This document shows positions 25,713 to 34,453 of a stretch of DNA of 64,000 nucleotides, in pieces (the first letter of the stretch is position 1; each line of letters starts with the position of its first letter). Source of the stretch: Pseudoneobacillus sp052180215 (GTDB lineage Bacteria > Bacillota > Bacilli > Bacillales > Cytobacillaceae); NCBI RefSeq assembly GCF_052180215.1, contig NZ_CP197471.1:2018001-2082000 (forward strand), given 5' to 3'. A program made the position numbers and the translations under genes. Below the pieces are notes generated by a model that did not search any database, had not been told where the DNA came from, and worked only from the letters and a program-made list of their open reading frames with translations.

Positions 25713-26191
25713 TGGCAAAGCCGATAAAAATCATTCAAAAAATAGAGCTGACAGAAGAACAAAAGAAAACGCAATCCCTGGAGAATCTACTCTCCGGGGT
25801 TGCGGAAAATAAAGATTCATTGCTCGAGACTTTGAATTTGCTGCAGGAATTACATGACAGCGGGATCATGGACGCTGTAGGAAGTCTTTTAAAATCAAAA
25901 GAAAAAGCGGCAAAAATTGCAGTTGGTCAATTGACACGAGAGCCAGTGACCAACTTGATTAATAATGCGATGGCAGCAGGCGGTATACTAACGGAGCTAG
26001 ACCCAAATACTACCACTAAGCTCGCAAAAAGCTTAACGAACGGATTGCAAAAGGCTCAGCAGGGACTTGAAGAAGATGCAAAGCTTGGAGTTTTTGACTT
26101 AATGAAAGCTCTAAAGGACCCGGATATTAATCGTGCGCTAGGTTTCGGATTTAATCTTTTAAAAGGCATGGGAGAAAGTTTAAAAGAGTAA
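25712..26191 (+). CDS. DUF1641 protein, formate dehydrogenase-associated
   Basis: 159 residues, helical and soluble. Its ATG overlaps the last base of the dehydrogenase stop (TAATG), behind GGAGGAATGCG, so it is translationally coupled. The DUF1641 pattern is seen in the Gly-rich helices NLLQELHDSGIMDAVGSLLK and FGFNLLKGMG. Such proteins accompany YrhE-type dehydrogenases (B. subtilis YrhD) and are thought of as an accessory subunit, without a defined activity. Confidence 0.82.
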   Translation: MAKPIKIIQKIELTEEQKKTQSLENLLSGVAENKDSLLETLNLLQELHDSGIMDAVGSLLKSKEKAAKIAVGQLTREPVTNLINNAMAAGGILTELDPNTTTKLAKSLTNGLQKAQQGLEEDAKLGVFDLMKALKDPDINRALGFGFNLLKGMGESLKE

Positions 26192-26208
26192 GTTGGATAG
26201 AAAAAAAT

Positions 26209-26247
26209 GCAAACCCATTCGTTACGTAATGAATGGGTTTCCTCTTT
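26209..26247 (+). terminator. Terminator inside the formate dehydrogenase cluster
   Basis: AAACCCATTC / GAATGGGTTT stem and CCTCTTT tail. It should reduce read-through into the DUF2294 and fdhD genes. Confidence 0.65.
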
Positions 26248-26286
26248 AGAATTAAACTAAGTAGTGTCCATAAGGGGGAACGATGA

Positions 26287-26643
26287 ATGCCAAAAAATAT
26301 GGAGCATCAATTTAGTATGCTAGTTCGTGAAATTAGAAAAGAATATGTCGGAAATGGACCGAAGGAAATCTCCACAAAATTTATAGGTTCCTGGGCAGTA
26401 AGTGAAATGAAGGGGAACCTCACAAATGTCGAGAAGTTCATGCTTACTTCAGAACATGGTGAACAAATGGTCCATGAAACGAGAACAAGTTTCGTAAAGG
26501 AAATCTACAAAAAGCCAGAGGTCCAGTTAAGATTCGAAAACTTAATGGGGGCAAAAGTGCTTCGGTTATTTTCTGATATTAATATTAAAGAAGATATTGC
26601 CATGACTGTATTCGTTTTTGACCAGCCGATTGAAGGAAAGTAA
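26287..26643 (+). CDS. DUF2294 family protein (YrhF-like)
   Basis: 118 residues. The DUF2294 pattern is visible: an N-terminal helix ending in a GxGPKEISTKFIG segment, then NVEKFMLTSEHGEQMVHETR, and a final beta strand. ATG at 26287 with AGGGGGAA upstream. It lies between the terminator at 26209 and fdhD, 16 bp ahead of the fdhD start. A second family member sits in the DAB cluster at 56897. Function unknown. Confidence 0.75.
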   Translation: MPKNMEHQFSMLVREIRKEYVGNGPKEISTKFIGSWAVSEMKGNLTNVEKFMLTSEHGEQMVHETRTSFVKEIYKKPEVQLRFENLMGAKVLRLFSDINIKEDIAMTVFVFDQPIEGK

Positions 26644-26659
26644 GGAGGAGTTAAAAACT

Positions 26660-27475
26660 ATGACTCAGCCAATGAAAATGGAAAGCAGCATCTGGCGGTA
26701 TGAAGAGGGCGTCGTCCACAGAGTAATGGATACCATTGTGACGGAATATCCCATGACAATCGTCCTAAACGGTCAGGAATTTGCAACATTGGTTTGCAGC
26801 CCTGAGCACTTAGAAGAATTAGTGGTCGGCTTTTTGGCTTCAGAAGGTATTATCAAAAGCATGAAAGACATTAAGGAATTAACGATCATTGAAGCAACCG
26901 GCCGTGCGATAGTAAATACGCATAAGGTAAACAAGTTAAACGAGTTGTTTCACTCCAAACGAGTCGTAACCTCCTGCTGTGGGAAAAGCCGTCAAAGCTT
27001 TTATTTTTATAATGATGCTAGAACGGTTAAACCAATAGAGAATGTAGATGTCTCTGTTTCTGTGAATCAGTGCTTTCATTTGATGGAAATGATGCAGGAA
27101 TCGTCTACGATTTTTCAAGATACGGGTGGTGTTCACAATGCAGCCCTTTGTGATACAAATGGAATTATTGTGGATAGATCGGATATTGGACGACACAATG
27201 CTCTTGATAAAATATATGGCTATTGCCTCCAAAATTCCATCTCCCTTTCAGACAAAATTATTGTCTTTAGCGGACGTATCTCCTCGGAGGTACTACTGAA
27301 AGTAGCCAAAATCGGATGCGGTATCGTTCTATCCAAGTCAGCTCCAACCGAATTGGCATTAAGGCTGGCGGAAGAGCTTCATATCACGACCGTTGGTTTT
27401 CTTCGTAAACATTCGTTAAACATCTATACAAGACCCGATCGTATTGAAATACAGGGCGATCAATCTATGACGTAA
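26660..27475 (+). CDS. fdhD: Formate dehydrogenase accessory sulfurtransferase FdhD
   Basis: 271 residues from the ATG at 26660, with AAGGAGGAG upstream. Family motifs: the Cys pair in VVTSCCGKS (about residues 107-115), TGGVHNAAL, and DIGRHNALDKIYG. FdhD passes sulfur from a cysteine desulfurase to the molybdenum cofactor of formate dehydrogenase and is needed for its activity. Its place beside the alpha subunit gene supports both assignments. A terminator follows at once. Confidence 0.92.
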   Translation: MTQPMKMESSIWRYEEGVVHRVMDTIVTEYPMTIVLNGQEFATLVCSPEHLEELVVGFLASEGIIKSMKDIKELTIIEATGRAIVNTHKVNKLNELFHSKRVVTSCCGKSRQSFYFYNDARTVKPIENVDVSVSVNQCFHLMEMMQESSTIFQDTGGVHNAALCDTNGIIVDRSDIGRHNALDKIYGYCLQNSISLSDKIIVFSGRISSEVLLKVAKIGCGIVLSKSAPTELALRLAEELHITTVGFLRKHSLNIYTRPDRIEIQGDQSMT

Positions 27476-27509
27476 AAAGTGTCGTTTCAGCGTGAGCGGC
27501 ACTTTTTTA
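27474..27509 (+). terminator. Terminator after fdhD
   Basis: AAAAAGTGTCG / GCGGCACTTTTTT stem-loop starting in the stop codon. Confidence 0.75.
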
Positions 27510-27584
27510 TCAGGGTGATTTCCGACAAAAAACTACATAAATCTGCTATAATAAATAAGAATAAAATAAGGGAGGTGAAAGAAT

Positions 27585-27965
27585 ATGGAGCAAACACTTC
27601 AGTTGATTTTGGACAAGCTAAATTCGATGGATCAAAGATTTGTTGCGATGGAGCAGAGGTTCGATGCAATGGACAAAAGGTTTGATGCAATGGAGAAAAG
27701 AATTGATGAGATGGATGAAAGGCTGTCGGGTGAACAAAAGAGACAAGGTGATTTCTTACATCATTTAATAAATGCTGTTGCAGCAACAGATGTAAAAATA
27801 ACTCAAACAAACAAAAAACTGGACGCTCTTGAATCGAAAGTAGAATCCGTCGTTGTCGAGGTAAAAGAAATCAAGAACTCCATGGCAATCAAACATGACT
27901 TAAAATATTATGATCAAATGATTTCAGAACATTCAAGGGAAATTCATAAATTGAAAAATCATTAA
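27585..27965 (+). CDS. Coiled-coil protein with heptad repeats
   Basis: 126 residues. Residues 5-50 are regular heptads with Met/Phe at the core positions (MEQRFDAMDKRFDAMEKRID); a second coil spans about 65-125. No membrane segment or signal peptide. ATG has GGAGGTGAAAG upstream. A related protein lies at 41299-41613. Similar short proteins are common in Bacillus; role unknown, oligomeric by appearance. Confidence 0.72.
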   Translation: MEQTLQLILDKLNSMDQRFVAMEQRFDAMDKRFDAMEKRIDEMDERLSGEQKRQGDFLHHLINAVAATDVKITQTNKKLDALESKVESVVVEVKEIKNSMAIKHDLKYYDQMISEHSREIHKLKNH

Positions 27966-28256
27966 ACCTCACACATAAATACGTTAATAAGAACAACCTT
28001 CTTTGTGTCTACAAAAAATAAGAAACATATTTTCCTCATAGATTAACTTTCAAAAATTCCACTAACGTTTACAATAGGGACAGAGGTTCCCTTGTCCCGT
28101 TGTTTAATAAACACTTAACTAGTTTTAATTATATACAAGTGAATAATATTCTCTCATTATTTCAATAATGATGAAGGAGAATCAAGACTATTGCTAGAAA
28201 ATACATACAAATGATTTCGTGCAGTACGGTTTTTTAAAAAATTTGAGGAAGTAATT

Positions 28257-28652
28257 ATGGGAAGATTAATTCACTTTGAGATTCATGTAGATGACATGGA
28301 ACGGGCAAAGAAATTTTACGGAGAAGTATTTGGCTGGACATTTGAAGATTGGAGTGAGTATGCGGGGATGCCATATTTTGGTGCAGTGACGGGTGATGCA
28401 AATGAGCCAGGCATTAACGGGGCATTAATGAAGCGCCAAAGCCCGCCGCCACAACCAAACCAACCATTAAATGGCTATGCCTGTACGATGGGAGTAGAAG
28501 ATTATAATTCTACGGAAGCAAAGATTCTAGATCTTGGCGGTCAGGTCGCCATGCCGAAATATGCCCTGCCAGGAATGGCATGGCAAGGATACTACCTTGA
28601 TACCGAAGGAAACATCTTCGGCATACACCAGCCGGATGAAAATGCGAAATAA
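28257..28652 (+). CDS. VOC (glyoxalase-like) family protein
   Basis: 131 residues with two beta-alpha-beta-beta-beta modules. The start GRLIHFEIHVDDMERAKKFY and the end YLDTEGNIFGIHQPD are typical of the bacterial glyoxalase-like subgroup, with a metal-site His near the start and acidic residues in the second half. ATG has GAGGAAG upstream. The substrate is unknown. Repeat element 3 follows. Confidence 0.8.
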   Translation: MGRLIHFEIHVDDMERAKKFYGEVFGWTFEDWSEYAGMPYFGAVTGDANEPGINGALMKRQSPPPQPNQPLNGYACTMGVEDYNSTEAKILDLGGQVAMPKYALPGMAWQGYYLDTEGNIFGIHQPDENAK

Positions 28653-28807
28653 GAATTTAATCAAATCTAGTGGACAGAGGGATATTCCTTCTGTTCTTTT
28701 TGTTTTATGCGGGTTCTAGACTTTTGATATAACATACTTAGGGAAATTTGGCCCGAAAATTAGAAAGTTCACATCTACGAGGAGGTTTGCGCCCATACTA
28801 TCTTTTC

Positions 28808-28991
28808 TATAGGACTCAGAATCCGTTATTCATGTGAAAAACACGTTTTTTCTACACTAATAGGACACAGGTTCCGTTATAACCGGAAAACCATAAAAAA
28901 AGACTTCCTTATAACCAAATAACGGAACCACAGTCCGATAACCTACTAAAAAACAAGTATTTTAGCAAAATAACGGAATAGGAGTCCGATA
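28808..28991. repeat. Four-palindrome intergenic element, copy 3
   Basis: Forward units at 28808-28829 and 28859-28880, reverse units at 28919-28940 and 28970-28991; starts are 51, 60 and 51 bp apart. It lies between convergent genes. A single copy of AAGAACCGTCCCTGTG follows at about 29032-29047. Confidence 0.82.
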
Positions 28992-29052
28992 AAGAGCAGG
29001 TGGCCGATTCTTGTTTATAAAAATGAAGCACAAGAACCGTCCCTGTGTTTCC

Positions 29053-29145
29053 TTAATTTCTATCAATTACTTTTCTGCCTTGATAGAATACTTTTTTTAT
29101 ATCCTCCACACATGTTATTTCAAGTCCGGGGATACCTTCTGCCAC
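29053..29145 (-). pseudogene. Frame-shifted C-terminus of the amidohydrolase
   Basis: In the frame shifted relative to the upstream ORF, 30 codons beginning VAEGIPGLEITCVEDIKKVF and ending YQGRKVIDRN form a normal amidohydrolase C-terminus. It starts exactly where the annotated frame turns into a short nonsense tail. A one-base insertion in the run of T (complement of 29147-29149), or a two-base loss, explains it. Confidence 0.75.
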
Positions 29146-30265
29146 GAAAGTTTGCTTGGAGTCCTGGTGTAAGTTGACCATATAACTTTTCTTTTCCTAA
29201 AATTTTGGCAGGGTTGGCGGTAAGTAATGCTAGAACTTCATTTTCATCGAATTGTTTCGCCGCCAACATTTTCATGGAAGGGTGAGCAATCAGCATTAAC
29301 ACGTCTGGTCCTTTTAGAGATTGATCACGAAATGGCAACCACGACAATTTAGGATAAGGTGGCAAATAAGAATCGGTTGAGATGGAGACAGGCACATTAT
29401 GCTTAACCAACTGAAGGATTTCCTCTGGTGAGTTTGGCTTTAGATGTGTTCCTCCCATTGGAGTGGCTACAACCTGAACACCTTTTTCTAAAACCGTCTG
29501 GATTTGTGGCTCAGTTATCCCATGGGCATGATGTAAAACATCGATGCCCGCATCCAGTGCCAGTTGAATTCCTTCTTCACCAGCAACATGACAACCGATT
29601 TTTTTACCTGTCTCATGAAAAATGTCCACAATTTTCTTTAACTCATTAGCAGTGTAAATGATTTCTCCAGCCCTTGGAACCATTTCTTCGGTAAAATTGG
29701 CGGGAGTCGCATTGATAAAAATATTCTCCCCAGGATAATCACTATGTTGTGCTAATTTTTCTACTAAACGATGGTCACTCAAGTCATTCTGTTTTACGGA
29801 CCGTGATTGTGTAACCGAAGTAAAGTGAGCTAAGTCTCTAAATCCAATGGAGATACTAGTTGTGGCAAATGAGATGTCCATAGGAAAATCTTTTACAGCT
29901 TTTCGATATTCCTCGATCGAAAAATCACATAGCGGATGACCGCAAATTTGCTCTCCTAACGCGGTGATTCCAGCAGATAAGGCATGGAAAAGTAAAGCCT
30001 TTCCGGCTACGAAATGCGTTTCAGGCGTTACCGGATAAAGAGAGGTTGGAGCAAATTCAAGTAAATGGGTATGACAATCCACTAAGGATGGAGTAATCAC
30101 GAAATTTGAGTAATCCACGTCCTCCAAGTTTGGAAAGTCTTGTTGAAGTTTAGCCCATTCCCCAACAACCACAATTACACCATTTTCAATCACCATTGCC
30201 CCATTATCAATCGTTCCTAATTCACTAACCGTAACGAGCTTTTTTCCACGAATCATGTATTTCAT
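29120..30265 (-). CDS. Amidohydrolase, frameshifted near its C-terminus
   Basis: 381 codons as the frame stands. Metal-dependent amidohydrolase features: VDCHTH (about residues 61-66), a later Cys/His pair KIGCHVAGEE, LHHAHG, and an Asp in STDSYLPPY. The last residues (FRGRRYPRT) do not fit the family. The normal ending is found in the next frame (29053-29145), so a single indel at about 29145-29149 has truncated the protein by about 25 residues, or the base call is wrong. It starts 6 bp after the transporter stop and is co-transcribed with it. Resembles the imidazolonepropionase/isoaspartyl-dipeptidase branch; substrate unknown. Confidence 0.8.
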   Translation of the reverse strand: MKYMIRGKKLVTVSELGTIDNGAMVIENGVIVVVGEWAKLQQDFPNLEDVDYSNFVITPSLVDCHTHLLEFAPTSLYPVTPETHFVAGKALLFHALSAGITALGEQICGHPLCDFSIEEYRKAVKDFPMDISFATTSISIGFRDLAHFTSVTQSRSVKQNDLSDHRLVEKLAQHSDYPGENIFINATPANFTEEMVPRAGEIIYTANELKKIVDIFHETGKKIGCHVAGEEGIQLALDAGIDVLHHAHGITEPQIQTVLEKGVQVVATPMGGTHLKPNSPEEILQLVKHNVPVSISTDSYLPPYPKLSWLPFRDQSLKGPDVLMLIAHPSMKMLAAKQFDENEVLALLTANPAKILGKEKLYGQLTPGLQANFRGRRYPRT

Positions 30266-30271
30266 CGTTTA

Positions 30272-31366
30272 TCACACCAAAAATGGAGTAAGCCAGTAAC
30301 CTAAAACACAGGCGGTAATCAATCGGATAATCATTCCGATAATGGCAGCTCCTAAAACTTCTTTTTCATTTAAACTAGAGGACTCCGCCCAAGTGACTGG
30401 TACTTGCCCAAAAATAACGGATAATGGTAAACCAGAATTGGCTAAAACAAAAGAACCAACGATTAACCTTGGATCAACCGAACTTGCGAGGTCAGCAAGT
30501 TGAGCAACAGCTAAAGTTGGAGCCGCTAGAATCGAAACTATCCCTGTTCCAGGTTCAATACTTAGATAGGTTAAAATAGCGGATAAATTTGATTCAATAA
30601 AACCCCATACTCCAATGAATTTTAGTGCTCCGATAAAGAAGAACACAGCTGCAACAGCTGGGATAATAATCAAAAATAAGAGTTCAGCGCCTTCTTTTGC
30701 AGATGAAAAGACGGTTTGAGAAAAAGTCGTATTAGGAGTGAATCGAGGTAATTCATCAAGCTCTACCTTTCTTGTGTCCCGATAAATCGTTCTGGAAAGG
30801 ACGAAGGGTACCATGATAATAGGAACAAAAATAGATAAGATAACAAGCGGAAATGCATTGATACTAAAGGCTGATAACGCAATTAATCCGAGAACAAAGG
30901 TGGCAAAGGACTGCGGAGACTGAATCATCGTAGCAACCGCGATTTTCTGTTCCGCTTTCGTTGCGTTGGCTTTTACTAAAATGGGTCCTGAAATTTTTCC
31001 TGCTGCATTAATATCCCCGAGTATATTGTAAACACTTGGAATAATCACAGATGGATTAATTTTAAACCATTTCATAATAGGGACAAAAAGTCGAATCAAT
31101 CCATCTGTAAATCCTAATCGTTCCAATAATCGACCTACGATAACGCTTACAATTATCGCAATCCCAACTTCACTTGTTAGAAAAATATCTACCACAATTG
31201 GCTTTACTTCTTTAATAATCGTATCAAAAAGCTTAGACAATGAATCAGGCGAAAATAACAGAAGTATGACAGAACTAAAGACTAATAGGATCCCAATAAT
31301 TTCGTAAATATGCCAGGAATTACGAGATGACCCTGATTTCACAATGGGAACTTTTTCCTTATCCAT
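30272..31366 (-). CDS. GATE-domain (YjiH-like) membrane transporter
   Basis: 364 residues from the ATG at 31366, 9 nt behind GGAGG; an upstream in-frame ATG at 31399 has no site. About ten membrane helices. The pattern of nucleoside-recognition (GATE) domain proteins is seen in two halves, including NILGDINAAGKISGPILVKA and, near the end, GSFVLANSGLPLSVIFGQ. In enterobacteria YjiH/YjiG neighbours the iadA amidohydrolase; here too an amidohydrolase gene follows, which suggests import of its substrate. Confidence 0.75.
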   Translation of the reverse strand: MDKEKVPIVKSGSSRNSWHIYEIIGILLVFSSVILLLFSPDSLSKLFDTIIKEVKPIVVDIFLTSEVGIAIIVSVIVGRLLERLGFTDGLIRLFVPIMKWFKINPSVIIPSVYNILGDINAAGKISGPILVKANATKAEQKIAVATMIQSPQSFATFVLGLIALSAFSINAFPLVILSIFVPIIMVPFVLSRTIYRDTRKVELDELPRFTPNTTFSQTVFSSAKEGAELLFLIIIPAVAAVFFFIGALKFIGVWGFIESNLSAILTYLSIEPGTGIVSILAAPTLAVAQLADLASSVDPRLIVGSFVLANSGLPLSVIFGQVPVTWAESSSLNEKEVLGAAIIGMIIRLITACVLGYWLTPFLV

Positions 31367-31399
31367 ATAGCATAACCTCCAAACATTTATTACTACCAT

Positions 31400-31670
31400 A
31401 TGCCTAGGAAAAAGGAAGGGTGCTTGTTGGGTTTAGGGAATTGATAAATCCAATCCTGTCAGGGGTTACTCTTAATTAAGTATAGTTTTCAACTTATTTT
31501 GATAAAAAAATATTCCTATCTAGTCCACCTTTTGAATAAAAAACCACTCGACATGTATCCAACTACGTATTTACCAATGGTATCTTTTCAGTGGTTATCG
31601 TTAAAAAGTTAATTAAGAAGGCATGCTGATGAATTTTTTTAAGGAACAATTCGGCTGTTATTTTGGCTAT
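31400..31670. other. Intergenic stretch without a recognised feature
   Basis: AT-rich. It should hold the promoter of the transporter operon, but I could not pick one confidently. AACCACT at about 31541 and AGTGGTT at about 31590 can pair over a long loop. Confidence 0.3.
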
Positions 31671-31673
31671 TTA

Positions 31674-31727
31674 AAAAAAGAAGTAATTCGCCTAATCTTT
31701 GAACGGAGCAGGCGGTTACTTCTTTTT
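31674..31727. terminator. Bidirectional terminator, relative of 17336-17390
   Basis: AAAAAGAAGTAATTCGCCT pairs with AGGCGGTTACTTCTTTTT. It shares the stem wording AGAAGTAAT.CGCCT with the hairpin at 17336. It probably ends the EthD-like gene. Confidence 0.75.
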
Positions 31728-31851
31728 CTGTCAATGAATGTTGAGAGGGACAGGCGCGGGGTAACACGGTAGGATAAATATCCACGCGATGTACTCAAAC
31801 AATTTGTGTATTTCACAGCGAACTTAAAGTAATCTTTCTATCAAGTTTTAC

Positions 31852-32154
31852 CTATTCTAAAATGGTAACAATTGGAGGTTTATTTAGGTAATGGAAAAAA
31901 TTCTTTGCGTCTTCTTCTGCTTGTTTTCCTTCAGGACTGGCAAGTGCCTCGGTTAACTTTTCCATATTTTCGAACTCTAAAACAGTGACAATATAAAGGT
32001 TTAAATTTGTATTTTCGGAATGAACGACACGATGTACAGAATCTTTTATAATATTGGGGATTTTCTTGCCAAGAGGTACATGCACCTCAAAATAATGCTT
32101 ATCAAATTTCTCTTTGTCCTTTGGTTCTTCATACATTATAACCATTTTAGCCAA
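31852..32154 (-). CDS. EthD-like dimeric alpha-beta barrel protein
   Basis: 100 residues. It opens MAKMVIMYEEPKDKEKFDKH, then YFEVHVPLGKKIPNI, the pattern of EthD-domain ferredoxin-like proteins with the conserved H..H..P segment. TTG start at 32154; the ATG three codons later is a possible alternative. These small proteins form dimers and often act on aromatic or polyketide compounds; no partner is adjacent. Confidence 0.7.
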   Translation of the reverse strand: MAKMVIMYEEPKDKEKFDKHYFEVHVPLGKKIPNIIKDSVHRVVHSENTNLNLYIVTVLEFENMEKLTEALASPEGKQAEEDAKNFFHYLNKPPIVTILE

Positions 32155-32471
32155 GAGCCTTCACTCCCTTTAATATGACTAGTAAATTATATATTCCTTT
32201 CCAATCCATTTATTCTTGAAGAAAATGTAAAAGAAATGGGCCACGCAATGAAAACTTTTTTATTTTCGTCAAAAGGGGAAGGGAATTTTTTAGTATTCTT
32301 CTTTTCATTCCCAACATTTCCATAGCATATTTGTCAGAAAACTAGAATGTAAGTACATTTCTTTTAATAAAGTAAAAGTAAACGGGCATTAAATGGTTGA
32401 TTGCAAGAAAACACCTAGCGCAGCCACAGGTAAAAAAGGAACTCTGTGCTTATGAAATAGGGAGGGGTTAA
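32155..32471. other. Intergenic region upstream of the ETF genes
   Basis: 317 bp between divergent genes. A small hairpin AGCCACAG / CTGTGCT lies at about 32414-32453, just before GGGAGGGG. No promoter could be assigned with confidence. Confidence 0.3.
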
Positions 32472-33299
32472 ATGTTACATATTGTCGCCTGTATCAAGCA
32501 AGTACCTGACACCAAGATTATCAAGATGAATCCAAAAACAAATACGATGGACCGCAGAACGGCGCCTGCAATATTGAATCCGTATGATGCCCATGCGGTG
32601 GAAGAGGCGGTTCGTCTCAAGAACAGGTATGGGGGAATCGTATCCGTTGTCACAATGGGGCCTCCGCCAGCAGTAACCGCTATTAAAAAGTGCATTGAAA
32701 TAGGCGCGGATGAGGGCTATTTAATCACAGACCGTCGCTTTGCCGGAGCCGATACTTTAGCAACGAGCTATGCGGTAACAAAGGCAATTGAAAAAATAGC
32801 AAAAATAAAGCCAGTGGATTTAATTATCTGTGGAAAAATGTCCATCGATGGTGATACAGGGCAAGTGGGTCCCGGAATCGCTAGAAGGCTTGATATTCCA
32901 CCGCTGACTTCGGTGAACAAAGTAGAAGAAATTAACCAAGAAGAAGGGTATGCGGTCGTCCATCGTAAGTTAGAGGACGGACATGAAGTCGTTCGCTCCA
33001 CCTTACCATGCTTGTTGGCCGTTGAAAAAACCATCAATGAAGTACCGTATTCTCCGCTTCCGAACATGATCAAAGCGGCTAGATATAAACCACATATTTG
33101 GTCTGTTGATGATCTGGAGGATATTGATATCAAGCAGCTTGGGTTGAAGGGTTCCCCAACCATTGTCTCAAAAGTTTGGGCTCCTGCAAAACCTTCAGGA
33201 GGAACGCTGCTTGAAGGCAATCCAAAGGCACAAGTAGAGCAATTGCTTTCCATCGTGCTTGAAAAGAAAGAACTCTTTGAAACAAAGGGGGAAATATAA
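32472..33299 (+). CDS. etfB: Electron transfer flavoprotein, beta subunit
   Basis: 275 residues. The N-terminal ETF-beta signature CIKQVPDTKIIKMNPKTNTM and the nucleotide-binding region GADEGYLITDRRFAGADTLA are both present. That second motif, with ILNPYDAHAVEEAV, resembles the electron-bifurcating group of ETFs, in which the beta subunit binds FAD rather than AMP. ATG has GGGAGGGG upstream. The alpha subunit gene follows with no gap. No acyl-CoA or other dehydrogenase and no FixCX genes are near, so the electron donor and acceptor are encoded elsewhere. Confidence 0.9.
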   Translation: MLHIVACIKQVPDTKIIKMNPKTNTMDRRTAPAILNPYDAHAVEEAVRLKNRYGGIVSVVTMGPPPAVTAIKKCIEIGADEGYLITDRRFAGADTLATSYAVTKAIEKIAKIKPVDLIICGKMSIDGDTGQVGPGIARRLDIPPLTSVNKVEEINQEEGYAVVHRKLEDGHEVVRSTLPCLLAVEKTINEVPYSPLPNMIKAARYKPHIWSVDDLEDIDIKQLGLKGSPTIVSKVWAPAKPSGGTLLEGNPKAQVEQLLSIVLEKKELFETKGEI

Positions 33300-34322
33300 T
33301 TGGATTTCCAAGATTACAAAGGTGTTTGGGTATTTATAGAGCAAAAGGATGATACAGTTGCTTCCGTCTCCCTTGAACTATTGGGTGCCGCAAGAAAGTT
33401 GGCAGACAAACGAGGAGTGGAATTGGCGGGTATTCTCATCGGTGAAAATGTTAAACATTTAACGAAGACTGTTTTTGAATATGGGGCAGATACCGTGTAT
33501 GTATATGATCAGCCCATTTTTAAACATTACCGAACCGAAACCTATATGAAAGCCCTACTCGAATGCACGGAAAAACATAAACCAGAAATTATCCTTTTCG
33601 GCGCTACTTCAACTGGCAAAGACCTGGCAAGTGCGGTAGCCACTGATATGCCAACAGGTTTGACAGCGGATACAACTGAGTTGGATGTGGAAGAAGAAAC
33701 AGGATTACTATTGGCAAGCCGACCAGCGTTTGGCGGAAACATTATGGCGACCATTTTATGTAAAAAATACCGCCCGCAAATGGCAACGGTACGCGCTAAA
33801 GTCATGAAAGCACTGCCTCCAGAACCGGGGAGAACAGGCAAGATTGTGGAAGAAACCATTTCCCTAGAGGAAAAAGATGTTCGGACAAAGGTATTAGAAA
33901 TCGTCAAGGAAACGGTTAAGAAGGTAAGAATTGACGAAGCGGACATCATTGTTGCTGGTGGAAAAGGATTAGGGAGCTACCAAGGATTTCAGTTAGTCCA
34001 CCAATTAGCAGAAACGCTTGGAGGAGCAGTTGGTGCAAGCCGCGATGTGGTAGAAGCGGGTTGGATCGACCATCCACATCAAGTAGGGCAAACTGGTGTG
34101 ACCGTTACGCCAAAAATTTATTTTGCGATTGGCATTTCTGGTGCCATTCAACATATCGTCGGAATGAAAAATTCTGGTATAATTATTGCCATCAACAAAG
34201 ATAAAGATGCCCCTATTTTTCAAAACTGTCATTACGGAATTGTCGGCGATGCGTTTGAAATCGTTCCAATCCTCATTGAGCAGTTTAAACAGGCTTTATC
34301 TAGAGATAAAGTAGCGAGATGA
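33300..34322 (+). CDS. etfA: Electron transfer flavoprotein, alpha subunit
   Basis: 340 residues. The N-terminal half is an adenine-nucleotide-hydrolase-like fold. The C-terminal FAD domain carries the family signature from GGAVGASRDVVEAGWI through QVGQTGVTVTPKIYFAIGIS to SGIIIAINKDKDAPIF. TTG start immediately after the etfB stop, with AAGGGGGAAA as ribosome binding site, so the two are coupled. No N-terminal ferredoxin domain. It forms the heterodimer with EtfB. A terminator follows. Confidence 0.92.
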   Translation: MDFQDYKGVWVFIEQKDDTVASVSLELLGAARKLADKRGVELAGILIGENVKHLTKTVFEYGADTVYVYDQPIFKHYRTETYMKALLECTEKHKPEIILFGATSTGKDLASAVATDMPTGLTADTTELDVEEETGLLLASRPAFGGNIMATILCKKYRPQMATVRAKVMKALPPEPGRTGKIVEETISLEEKDVRTKVLEIVKETVKKVRIDEADIIVAGGKGLGSYQGFQLVHQLAETLGGAVGASRDVVEAGWIDHPHQVGQTGVTVTPKIYFAIGISGAIQHIVGMKNSGIIIAINKDKDAPIFQNCHYGIVGDAFEIVPILIEQFKQALSRDKVAR

Positions 34323-34328
34323 GTGAAG

Positions 34329-34374
34329 AAGGTTCTTCTGCTTTCACAACAGATGCAGATGAACCTTTTTTATA
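34329..34374 (+). terminator. Terminator after etfA
   Basis: AAGGTTCTTCTGC / GCAGATGAACCTT (one mismatch), then TTTTT. Confidence 0.75.
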
Positions 34375-34453
34375 CGTATGTGTTGTTTTCTAAGTTGTCT
34401 TTTTCCCAGACTCATAACCCTCTATTTTAGTAAGATAAATTCTGTTTTCTAGA

